From: Lachnospiraceae bacterium
GTDB taxonomy: Bacteria > Bacillota > Clostridia > Lachnospirales > Lachnospiraceae
DNA: 48,441 nt
Assembly: GCA_021770755.1 (NCBI GenBank)
Contig: JAETQI010000042.1
Span: 1 to 48,441 of the forward strand
Direction of reading: 5' to 3'
The position numbers and the translations under genes are program-made. Numbering within the stretch: the first letter of the stretch is position 1; every line of letters begins with the position of its first letter. The notes beneath the pieces are model-generated. The model was given only the letters and a program-made list of their open reading frames with translations. It was not told where the DNA came from and searched no databases. Positions 8,737-16,035 of this stretch are shown in pieces.

Positions 8737-8841
8737 TACTCCATCCGGCTAGAAATTGAAATCTGGGACTACCTGTTTTGCACTATTGCGTCGTTAAAAT
8801 TTCTAGACGATGCCACCGCATCGCCGTCGAAATTTTGCCTA
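8737..8841 (-). repeat. Family B palindromic repeat, copy 1 (interrupted)
   Basis: The segment begins TACTCCATCCGG. From about 8751 to 8840 it matches the reverse complement of the repeat at the right end of the window (GTCGTTAAAATTTCTAGACG and following bases). It contains a long hairpin, AAAATTTCTAGACGATGC against AAAATTTCGACGGCGATGC. The match stops at TA 8840-8841, exactly where the family A element begins. Bases after that element (AATCATGCAATCTCATATTTC, 9031-9051 region) resemble the missing remainder of family B at about 16 of 21 positions, which suggests A inserted into B. Confidence 0.7.
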
Positions 8842-9023
8842 GAGCGTATTCGAAAAATGCTTTCCGTCAGATGTGCATCACAGTTTGTGGGAGATTTGTG
8901 CCAAATGAAGGAGGCATAGCGAGGCTATGTTGACTGAATTCAATGCAAATATCACGCAAAGTGGTGAATACGACGCATACACGTCGTTGTGCAAATGGCG
9001 GGAATGATTTTTCAAACACTCTC
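8842..9023 (+). mobile_element. Family A MITE-like element, copy 1
   Basis: The element is 182 bp. The left end is GAGCGTATTCGAAAAAT and the right end is ATTTTTCAAACACTCTC, an inverted repeat with three differences, flanked on both sides by TA. The interior is palindromic (GGCATAGC...GCTATG and other arms) and matches the copies at 11039 and 48101. There is no transposase. The TA duplication points to mobilisation by an IS630/Tc1-type transposase, by inference. An open frame of 26 codons behind AAGGAGG occupies 8927-9007. Confidence 0.75.
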
Positions 9024-9255
9024 TAATACAAATCATGCAATCTCATATTTCGTTTTCCGACAGTACGATGCTGCATTAATTTTGGATTTAACCGCTATGC
9101 TCTTGAGGTTTGGTACTACCATGAATATAATTCATATAAATATATACTATTATAATCCAATTTAATTAGCTTTACGTTTATACTTTTCATAGATTCATGC
9201 AAAAACAGCACAATTAGAATAATAAAACATACAGTTATTTAAATCGCATTATACT

Positions 9256-9390
9256 ATATCAATATTCTTAATGTGTTTTAGAAACTTTTATTGTAAATAC
9301 CATGCTCGCAAAGCTTGGCAGCACTATGAATAAAAGTCCTACGATAGTATATCATATCAATATATTTAATACATTTTAGAAATCTTTATT
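9256..9390. repeat. Imperfect direct repeat pair in AT-rich DNA
   Basis: The segment 9256-9292 (ATATCAATATTCTTAATG...) recurs imperfectly at 9354-9390 (ATATCAATATATTTAATAC...), with TTTTAGAAA and a TTTATT end shared. The offset is 98 bases. No gene is visible around it. A small AAAAGCG/CGCTTTT hairpin follows at 9430-9451 without an adjacent gene. Confidence 0.5.
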
Positions 9391-9486
9391 CGAATAAATA
9401 TCTGAATTATATATCAAACCAAAAAAGAGAAAAGCGACGAAAAGCGCTTTTACTTTTCTGATTGGCAAATGTTGTATTGTTCTCAA

Positions 9487-9502
9487 TGTTTCACGTGAAA
9501 CA
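9487..9502. promoter_or_regulatory. parS site 2
   Basis: This is a second perfect TGTTTCACGTGAAACA, again extended to the 20-bp palindrome AATG...CATT, 978 bases from site 1. The pair brackets a gene-free AT-rich interval. Confidence 0.95.
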
Positions 9503-9891
9503 TTTCAACGCTAACTGACATGTTCCTTTAAATGACCACGTACAATCAAAGTAGGAAATCATTCTTCCTCGGCGTGATCTTTATCACGCTTAACTGCATT
9601 TGTACAATTTTTGCATATAATACACACCTATTTTTACTTCAATTACATCATCCATTATGGGTTGTTGATTTTCTGTTGCAAAAATATTGCCACTCATTTA
9701 TTATAGAAAATCCCTATAAATTGACAACTTATTTTTGAAATGTTACACCGATAATTTCTACTTTTTGTTGTACAAATATATAATATACCATCTCTTCCTT
9801 ATATACTTAAAACTCCTTGCAGAATAAGCTTTTCAAAAAAACGAAAGCGTAACATAAAGTTAATAGATTAGCTACCAAATCATTACTTTCT
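9503..9891. other. AT-rich intergenic stretch, no gene seen
   Basis: This stretch lies between parS site 2 and the peptidase gene. The only open frame of note (9532-9738, plus) has no ribosome site and a composition typical of random AT-rich DNA. I see no hairpin terminator of quality here. Confidence 0.6.
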
Positions 9892-10911
9892 CTATTCAAC
9901 TACTCCCGACTCCATAATCTTAAATGTTACAGAACTACAATCAATCTCCGCCATTGCTCCCATCGGAACAACAGTCATTGGTGTTCTATGAACAAAATCA
10001 ACATTTGATAATACAGGAATATCTTCTCGACGTGCTTCATACTTCAAAAACTTAACCAGCATGTTCTCTTCGTCCTCACTTAATTGACCAATGGTTATTC
10101 CAGCCGCATGCGCAAACATTCCTGCTGCATCTAATGCCCGAAGTTCATGCAACCCAGCCAGAATATTTCCATACGGTGAGACGCTCTCTAACATAATAAT
10201 ACAATCCTTAAAGAAATCCCGGCTCGGGAAAAAATCAGTGCCCATGATCTGCCGCAACGGTCCAGCACATCCCCCAAAAAGTCTTCCCTGTACAACGCCG
10301 CTTCCCTGTATTAATCTATAGCCGGTATTGGTTACCCATTTTATTTCATCTTTGCCGACATTTCGCCATTCAATATTCGTGTATTCCGGACAAGCGGATA
10401 TATCACCAATTATTTCAGTAGAAAATAAACATTTTGTTATCGCTTCTTTTGTGTACTGATCTAATGCCACAGGTTGGGCAATAGGTGTCAATAAATTAGG
10501 ACCATAGTAAGCTCTTATACCAGCCTTTGCAAAAACAGCCATCCATGAAGTAATATCTGAATATCCCATAAATACCTTTGGATTATTTTTTATTACATTT
10601 AAGTCTATATATTGAAGCACTCTGTAAGAATCATCACCACCCATCATACAAATAATTCCATTTACCTTTTTATCCTGCATCGCCCACATTAAATCTTCGG
10701 CTCGCGCCTCTGGATGTTCATACAAAAAATCACTTCCCGCTAATGCATTCGGTGTTGGGATAACATGGATTCCCCATATTTCCTCCAATCGCTTTTTACC
10801 TACTTCATATCTATAAAGCATATCCTCATCACCTGCTCTACCACCTGATATAGATATCAAAGCAATTGTGTCACCTCTTTTTAACACTTTAGGCACCTTT
10901 AATTTATACAT
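9892..10911 (-). CDS. S66 family LD-carboxypeptidase / MccF-like serine peptidase
   Basis: The protein has 339 residues and no signal peptide, so it acts in the cytoplasm. It has the S66 pattern: a GYSDIT nucleophile elbow with Ser118, Glu242 in IIMLES, and His308 in VDFVHRTPM followed by VVPMGAMAEID. These spacings agree closely with the Ser-Glu-His triad of MccF (118/243/311 in the known enzyme). The family either trims the terminal D-Ala from murein tetrapeptides during recycling, or, as MccF, cleaves microcin C-type peptide-nucleotides to give immunity; sequence alone does not decide. GGAGG precedes ATG 10911. It stands alone in AT-rich DNA with repeats on both sides, which suggests an acquired gene. 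Confidence 0.85.
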   Translation of the reverse strand: MYKLKVPKVLKRGDTIALISISGGRAGDEDMLYRYEVGKKRLEEIWGIHVIPTPNALAGSDFLYEHPEARAEDLMWAMQDKKVNGIICMMGGDDSYRVLQYIDLNVIKNNPKVFMGYSDITSWMAVFAKAGIRAYYGPNLLTPIAQPVALDQYTKEAITKCLFSTEIIGDISACPEYTNIEWRNVGKDEIKWVTNTGYRLIQGSGVVQGRLFGGCAGPLRQIMGTDFFPSRDFFKDCIIMLESVSPYGNILAGLHELRALDAAGMFAHAAGITIGQLSEDEENMLVKFLKYEARREDIPVLSNVDFVHRTPMTVVPMGAMAEIDCSSVTFKIMESGVVE

Positions 10912-10976
10912 AGTTCCTCCTCTCCAATGATCTTTCAAAATCAAAATTTAGTAAAATCTTTCATTCTCCTAATTAA

Positions 10977-11035
10977 TACTCCATCCGGACAATTTTAGAC
11001 TATATTGGGATACAGGTTGCAAGCCGGATAGAGTA
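10977..11035. repeat. Family B repeat, short internally deleted form
   Basis: The 59-bp segment starts TACTCCATCCGG and ends CCGGATAGAGTA, an inverted repeat matching at 11 of 12 positions. The ends equal those of the longer family B copies while the interior is almost absent. A family A element begins three bases to the right (C, then TA). Confidence 0.65.
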
Positions 11036-11038
11036 CTA

Positions 11039-11152
11039 GAGCGTGTTTGAAAAATGCTTTCTGTCAGATGTGCGTCACAGTTTGTGGGAGATTTGTGCCG
11101 AATGAAGGAGGCATAGCGGGCTATGTTGACTGAATTCGGTGCAAATATCACG
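11039..11152 (+). mobile_element. Family A MITE-like element, copy 2 (right part missing)
   Basis: From GAGCGTGTTTGAAAAATGC at 11039 the sequence follows the other family A copies up to GCAAATATCACG at 11152. It then switches abruptly into the response regulator coding sequence. About 85 bases, including the right terminal repeat, are absent, so this is a truncated copy and not a clean insertion. The minus strand of this copy supplies the last 25 codons and stop of that regulator. Confidence 0.75.
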
Positions 11153-11725
11153 CTTCTGAAAGACACTTGTCAGATGATTTTTCACTGTACGTTCTGTGAT
11201 CGAGAGTATCGACGCGATATCCTTGTTGAAGTGGCCAAGCGCGACTAATTTTAATATCTCCAGCTCCCTGTTTGTCAAAGTATCAAGTTTTTCCCGATCT
11301 ATATCCTTTGCAATCAGTTTCGAGTTCAACAACGGAATCAGACCAGGCTGAATAAAACGATCACCTTCATAGACGAAGCGTATTGCTCGGATCAATTCCC
11401 TGGAACTTGAATCTTTCAAGATATAGCCATCTACACCCATGTCAAGCATTTTCATCAGGTACTCGATCTCATTATGAACCGTAAGCACCAAAACCTTCGG
11501 ACGACTTTTCTTCCGGTTTAATGTTTTGAGTGTCTCAATCCCATCCATATCAGGCATATTGAGATCTAAGAGTATCACATCAGGTTTTGCTTTTCGAAGC
11601 TTATGTATACAATCCAAACCATCAGTCGCCTCCTCGACCACCTTGATCTCCCCATCCAATTCGATCAATTTAGTCAAGCCCTCCCGTACCATCTTGTGAT
11701 CATCTACGATCATAACACTGATCAT
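11075..11725 (-). CDS. NarL/LuxR-type response regulator with replaced C-terminus
   Basis: This is the partner of the adjacent histidine kinase. Of 216 residues, the first 191 are normal: a receiver domain with D8-D9, phospho-acceptor D54 (VILLDLNMP) and a YILKDSS lysine, then a LuxR helix-turn-helix (LTNRELEILKLVALG through RTVKNHLTSVFQK). After Lys191 the last 25 residues come from the repeat element and bear no likeness to the family. The final helix of the LuxR domain, used for dimerisation in NarL-type proteins, is therefore lost while the recognition helix remains. DNA binding is probably impaired. The ATG overlaps the kinase stop by four bases (ATGA), so the pair is translationally coupled. 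Confidence 0.85.
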   Translation of the reverse strand: MISVMIVDDHKMVREGLTKLIELDGEIKVVEEATDGLDCIHKLRKAKPDVILLDLNMPDMDGIETLKTLNRKKSRPKVLVLTVHNEIEYLMKMLDMGVDGYILKDSSSRELIRAIRFVYEGDRFIQPGLIPLLNSKLIAKDIDREKLDTLTNRELEILKLVALGHFNKDIASILSITERTVKNHLTSVFQKRDICTEFSQHSPLCLLHSAQISHKL

Positions 11726-12369
11726 TTTTCATCACCCCTCTCAACCGGAATCTGTATCTTTATCCGTGTTCCAGAAGAATCAGATATGATATCCATCTTT
11801 CCGGAGAGCGCATCAACCCTCTCACTCATATACTGCAGCCCAAAATGGTTTCCGCCATCACCCGTCGCATTTCCAATCCCCACTCCATTATCCTGAATGC
11901 GGATCTTAATCATAGATCCATTATTTTTGACAGAGATCTCAATACGATCCGCACTCGAATGTTTTACAATATTCTGACAACCTTCACAGACAATGCGGTA
12001 GATGGAAAGCGCTGTTATTCCATCTGACAGATCAACTGGATCGATACCAAATAGGATATCCATATATGGATTTTCACAGAGAAGCTTTTCTCGCAGACGT
12101 TCAAACAAAGCCTGCCACCCAATATCATCGATCACCATCGGGCGCAGATCATAGATCGTCTCCCGCATCTCACTGATCACGCGCTTTATGCGTTTGCGCG
12201 CTACTGCTGTCTCCAACTTAGCCTGTATCACATCCTGATCCATATAAACTGAGATCAGCTCTAACTGATGGGACAGACAGATCATATCCTGAACTGTCGT
12301 GTCGTGAAGTTCCTCAGCAATCCTCTTGCGCTCCGCCTCCTGCAGCAACAAGATCTCTTTTTTCTCCAT
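11722..12369 (-). CDS. Soluble NarL-group (DegS-like) sensor histidine kinase
   Basis: The protein has 215 residues and no membrane or sensor domain. A HisKA_3 dimerisation helix pair begins almost at the N-terminus: RKRIAEELHDTTVQDM, with phospho-acceptor His22. An HATPase_c domain follows, with the N box (CEGCQNIVKHSSADRIEI), DNGVGIG and the FGLQYMSERV region. It should autophosphorylate and pass phosphate to the regulator encoded immediately downstream. The signal is unknown; with no input domain it may sense through a partner or be the remnant of a longer kinase. It starts 16 bases after rsmG on the same strand, with AAGGAT upstream of the ATG. Confidence 0.88.
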   Translation of the reverse strand: MEKKEILLLQEAERKRIAEELHDTTVQDMICLSHQLELISVYMDQDVIQAKLETAVARKRIKRVISEMRETIYDLRPMVIDDIGWQALFERLREKLLCENPYMDILFGIDPVDLSDGITALSIYRIVCEGCQNIVKHSSADRIEISVKNNGSMIKIRIQDNGVGIGNATGDGGNHFGLQYMSERVDALSGKMDIISDSSGTRIKIQIPVERGDEK

Positions 12370-12385
12370 AGAATATTATCCTTTC

Positions 12386-13114
12386 TCATAACGGCTCCTT
12401 TGACGGAAGACCTGCTTTTCGTGGGTATTTTTTTGGTGTGACTTTCACCTTTTTGATTTGAAAGAGATTTCTATAGATGTCAGAATTTGGAAGTAAGAAC
12501 TCCTTCTGGTCATAGATGCTGCCGCCGAGCATTTCGATCGCGTGCTGTGCCGCCTGTCTTTCATCAGAGATCTTTTCTGATTTGTAAGAGATAAAATATC
12601 CGTCAACCCGCACATAGGGCAGACAATATTCACAAAGCGTAGAGAGATTTGCGACTGCGCGCGATACACACAGGTCAAACTGCTCCCGCAGCAGACCAGG
12701 CTTTGCATAGTCCTCCGCCCGTCCATGTATCGCTTCGATATTTTTCAGTCCTAGCCGCCCGATCACTTCATTCAGAAATTTCACCCGTTTTCCCAGAGAA
12801 TCCAACAGCGTGATCCTTAGATCTGGAAAAGCGATCTTCAATGGAATACCGGGAAATCCCGCGCCTGTTCCGATATCGATCACTGCAAGCTCCCCTGTAC
12901 AGTCAAACGCTTTGCACAAGGACAAACTGTCGATAAAATGTTTCGTACACACTTCATCAAAATCCGTGATCGCCGTCAGGTTCATGAATTGATTCCACTC
13001 AACCAGCAATTCATAGTACTCCATAAACTGGGCGATCTGCCCATCATCCAATGTCAGATTCAATTGCCCAATACTGTTATTAAATTGTATTAAATCATAT
13101 TTTTTCAAATCCAT
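12386..13114 (-). CDS. rsmG: 16S rRNA (guanine-N7) methyltransferase RsmG
   Basis: This SAM-dependent enzyme methylates N7 of G527 (E. coli numbering) in 16S rRNA. It has 242 residues, the usual length. The SAM-binding motif VIDIGTGAGFPGIPLKIAF is followed by LLDSLGKRVKFLNEV and AIHGRAEDY, all typical of the former GidB family. ATG 13114 (MDLKKYDLIQFNN) has AGGA seven bases upstream; the in-frame TTG five codons earlier abuts a GAGGAG too closely to be used. In most relatives rsmG directly follows mnmG; here an NYN-domain gene lies between them. Confidence 0.93.
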   Translation of the reverse strand: MDLKKYDLIQFNNSIGQLNLTLDDGQIAQFMEYYELLVEWNQFMNLTAITDFDEVCTKHFIDSLSLCKAFDCTGELAVIDIGTGAGFPGIPLKIAFPDLRITLLDSLGKRVKFLNEVIGRLGLKNIEAIHGRAEDYAKPGLLREQFDLCVSRAVANLSTLCEYCLPYVRVDGYFISYKSEKISDERQAAQHAIEMLGGSIYDQKEFLLPNSDIYRNLFQIKKVKVTPKKYPRKAGLPSKEPL

Positions 13115-13230
13115 ATTATATTCCTGCAACTCCTCATGCTATAAACGTTTGATCTCCATAGCAGTATAATGATCAAATATCTAAAACCCAAATTTTTTAT
13201 AAAAATCTATAGTCCTGATATCGGAAGGAA

Positions 13231-14049
13231 TTAACGCTTAACTGCTTTCTTCTTCCGCCCGCCTGATCTTTTCACAGAAGCATTGCTATTTTTTTTACAC
13301 CGATACGCCACGATCGTCACCGTTCCCTTGCCAGGATAGCGCTTCATCTCGTATTTTTGCGGAAAAGCTTCAATTAAATCCGGCAATTTTTCATACCCAT
13401 ATGTCCTGACATCAAAATCGGGCTTTGCGCGTTTTATATACTGTCCCGCAGCACTTACATTGACATAGCCCTCGCCGTCCTGATATTTGGCAGAGGCTAT
13501 CTTGAGCAGATCATGAATGTCATTTACCGCGTCGCTATTCTCTGCTCTTTCGTCGGAATTGTTTTGCTCCTTGTCGGCTGCTGACACTTTTGTCTCTCCC
13601 AGGATATTTTCCAGAAATACAAACTCATCACAACTGTTTCGAAAAGATTCCGGCGTCTTCTTTTCTCCCACACCCATCACATACACACCGGACTCATGCA
13701 GACTGATCGCAAGCGGCGTGTAATCACTGTCACTCGCAACGATCACAAAGGCATCATAAATATTTTTATGTAACAGGTTCATTGCATCGATGACCAACGC
13801 CATATCAGTGGCATTTTTACCCGCGACATAATCAAACTGCTGTTCTGCTTTGATCGCCAGCCGTTTCAGCACACTCTCCCAGTTTTTCAGGGCATCTTTC
13901 TTCCAATTTCCGTAAGCTCTCTTCACCACGATCCGTCCGTGTGTCGACACTTCCTTGATCACGTCCTCGATCTTTGACAACTGCGTATTGTCTGCATCGA
14001 TCAAAAGAACGATATTTTTTAGATCAACCTTTAAATTCTCATTCTCCAT
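13231..14049 (-). CDS. NYN-domain putative ribonuclease with OST-HTH (LOTUS) domain
   Basis: The protein has 272 residues. The N-terminal NYN/PIN-like nuclease domain has its acidic residues in NIVLLIDADNTQ, NATDMALVIDAMN and VIVASDSDYTPLA. After an acidic linker (about 150-175) comes an OST-HTH/LOTUS-like domain (IHDLLKIASAKYQDGEGYVN to KGTVTIVAYR) and a very basic tail (SGGRKKKAVKR). The family is thought to act on RNA; the LOTUS domain binds RNA in known cases. The cellular substrate is unknown. AGGAGA lies before the ATG. It lies between mnmG and rsmG, both RNA-modification genes, in the same direction. Confidence 0.85.
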   Translation of the reverse strand: MENENLKVDLKNIVLLIDADNTQLSKIEDVIKEVSTHGRIVVKRAYGNWKKDALKNWESVLKRLAIKAEQQFDYVAGKNATDMALVIDAMNLLHKNIYDAFVIVASDSDYTPLAISLHESGVYVMGVGEKKTPESFRNSCDEFVFLENILGETKVSAADKEQNNSDERAENSDAVNDIHDLLKIASAKYQDGEGYVNVSAAGQYIKRAKPDFDVRTYGYEKLPDLIEAFPQKYEMKRYPGKGTVTIVAYRCKKNSNASVKRSGGRKKKAVKR

Positions 14050-14082
14050 ATAATTCTCCTAATATTTATTTTCCATATCCGG

Positions 14083-16002
14083 TCACGATCTGTTCCCTAT
14101 AGATGCAAAATGTTCCAGATAAACCAGGAGCACAGAGATATCCGCCGGCGATACGCCGCTGATGCGCGAAGCCTGTCCGACTGAAACCGGCTGAAACCGC
14201 TGAAGCTTCTGCCTTGCCTCCAGCCGCAGATTCTTGATCTCGTCATAATCGATATCCGCGGGTATTTTCTTTTTCTCGATCTTTTTAAACTGTTCTACCT
14301 GTTTTAACTGACGCTTGATGTATCCATCATATTTTATGTTAATATTGATCTGTTCGATCACATCATCCGACAGCGCTGTCCTGTCCGGATCGATCGCCGC
14401 GATCATCTCGTAGGAAAGCTCCGGCCTGCTGATCAGTTCCGCAAGCGACGCAGCCGTCTTTAATCCGCTGCTCCCCTTGCGCTCCAGAAAGTCCTGCATC
14501 TCCTTATTGGCACCGACTTTCACATTGTGCAGCCGTTCGATCTCCGACGCGATCGCCCTCTCTTTCTCGCACACAGATTCATACTGCTCTCTCGTGACCA
14601 GTCCTGCTTCATAACCAATCCTGCGAAGTCTCAGATCGGCATTGTCCTGACGCAGCAAAAGCCTGTACTCGGCGCGCGATGTCATCATACGGTACGGTTC
14701 GAGATTTTCCTTCGTGACAAGATCATCGATCAGTACGCCGATGTACGCCTGGGAACGGTCGAGCACGATCTGCTCTTTTCCTTTGAGAAAAAGACCTGCA
14801 TTCATTCCGGCGATCAGTCCCTGTGCCGCCGCCTCCTCATAACCGCTGCTCCCGTTAAACTGACCGGCACTGAACAGACCCGATATTTTCTTAAATTCCA
14901 GTGTCGGATAAAGCTGGTCTGACCGGATACAGTCGTACTCGATCGCATAGGCATTTTTTACCATCCTGCAGTTTTCCAGTCCGGGCACTGTCCGGTACAT
15001 CGCAAGCTGTACATCCTCCGGCAGCGAAGAACTCATACCGCCGACATACATCTCGTTTGTGTGCAGTCCCTCCGGCTCGATAAAAACCTGATGCCGCTCT
15101 TTGTCTGCAAATTTGACCACCTTGTCCTCGATCGAGGGACAATAGCGCGGTCCAGTACCTTCGATGATGCCGGCATAGATCGGTGAACGGTCCAGATTTG
15201 CGCGGATGATATCATGCGTCTCCTGGTTCGTGTAGGTCAGCCAGCACGATACCTGATCGATCTGCACATCCTCCGGATCTGTGGAAAATGAAAATGGCAC
15301 GATGCGCTCATCTCCCGTCTGTTCCTCCATCCTGCTAAAATCGATCGAACGCTTATCCATTCTCGCCGGCGTACCTGTCTTGAATCTGCGCATCTCCACG
15401 CCGAGCGATATCAGACTGTCTGTCAGGTAATTTGCAGCCTGCAGCCCGTTTGGTCCTGTATGCGTGATCGCCTCGCCGCACAGACACCTTGCTTTCAGAT
15501 AAGTGCCCGTACAGAGGATCACCGCCTTCGCCTCATAGACAGCTCCGGTAAAAGTCTTCACACCCGTGATCTTTTTCTGATAAGATCCGTCTGCCTCCGT
15601 CAGATCTTCCGCCAGAAGTTCAACAACCTCTGACTGCTTTATCGCCAGATGCTCCTGATTTTCGAGAACTTTGCGCATTGCCCGGGAGTACTCTGCCTTG
15701 TCTGCCTGCGCGCGGAGCGAATGGACAGCCGGGCCCTTTGAGACATTGAGCATCTTGGACTGGATAAACGTCTTGTCGATATTTTTTCCCATCTCACCGC
15801 CGAGCGCATCAAGCTCCCGCACCAGATGACCCTTTGACGAACCGCCGATATTTGGATTGCAGGGCATCAGTGCGATACTGTCGACACTCACTGTAAAGAT
15901 CACCGTCTCCAAGCCCATTCTCGCACAGGCAAGCGCTGCCTCGCAGCCCGCGTGCCCTGCACCGACCACACACACATCTACTTTCTCCCGAATTCCTGAC
16001 AT
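14083..16002 (-). CDS. mnmG: tRNA uridine 5-carboxymethylaminomethyl modification enzyme MnmG
   Basis: This FAD-dependent subunit of the MnmE-MnmG complex modifies U34 of certain tRNAs. It has 639 residues, the family length. The N-terminal dinucleotide fold is [36 protein letters not shown] and [14 protein letters not shown] follow. The C-terminal helical domain contains [20 protein letters not shown] and [19 protein letters not shown] 16002 ([10 protein letters not shown]) has GAAAGGA six bases upstream; nine further in-frame codons upstream lack a site. It follows mnmE by 33 bases. Confidence 0.95.
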   Translation of the reverse strand: MSGIREKVDVCVVGAGHAGCEAALACARMGLETVIFTVSVDSIALMPCNPNIGGSSKGHLVRELDALGGEMGKNIDKTFIQSKMLNVSKGPAVHSLRAQADKAEYSRAMRKVLENQEHLAIKQSEVVELLAEDLTEADGSYQKKITGVKTFTGAVYEAKAVILCTGTYLKARCLCGEAITHTGPNGLQAANYLTDSLISLGVEMRRFKTGTPARMDKRSIDFSRMEEQTGDERIVPFSFSTDPEDVQIDQVSCWLTYTNQETHDIIRANLDRSPIYAGIIEGTGPRYCPSIEDKVVKFADKERHQVFIEPEGLHTNEMYVGGMSSSLPEDVQLAMYRTVPGLENCRMVKNAYAIEYDCIRSDQLYPTLEFKKISGLFSAGQFNGSSGYEEAAAQGLIAGMNAGLFLKGKEQIVLDRSQAYIGVLIDDLVTKENLEPYRMMTSRAEYRLLLRQDNADLRLRRIGYEAGLVTREQYESVCEKERAIASEIERLHNVKVGANKEMQDFLERKGSSGLKTAASLAELISRPELSYEMIAAIDPDRTALSDDVIEQININIKYDGYIKRQLKQVEQFKKIEKKKIPADIDYDEIKNLRLEARQKLQRFQPVSVGQASRISGVSPADISVLLVYLEHFASIGNRS

Positions 16003-16035
16003 ATATAATCCTTTCCAAATATGATCCACGCGAAT

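Noticed and set aside
9532-9738. A 68-codon open frame in the AT-rich gap beside parS
   Set aside because: It has no ribosome site, no recognisable domain and a composition expected of random AT-rich DNA.
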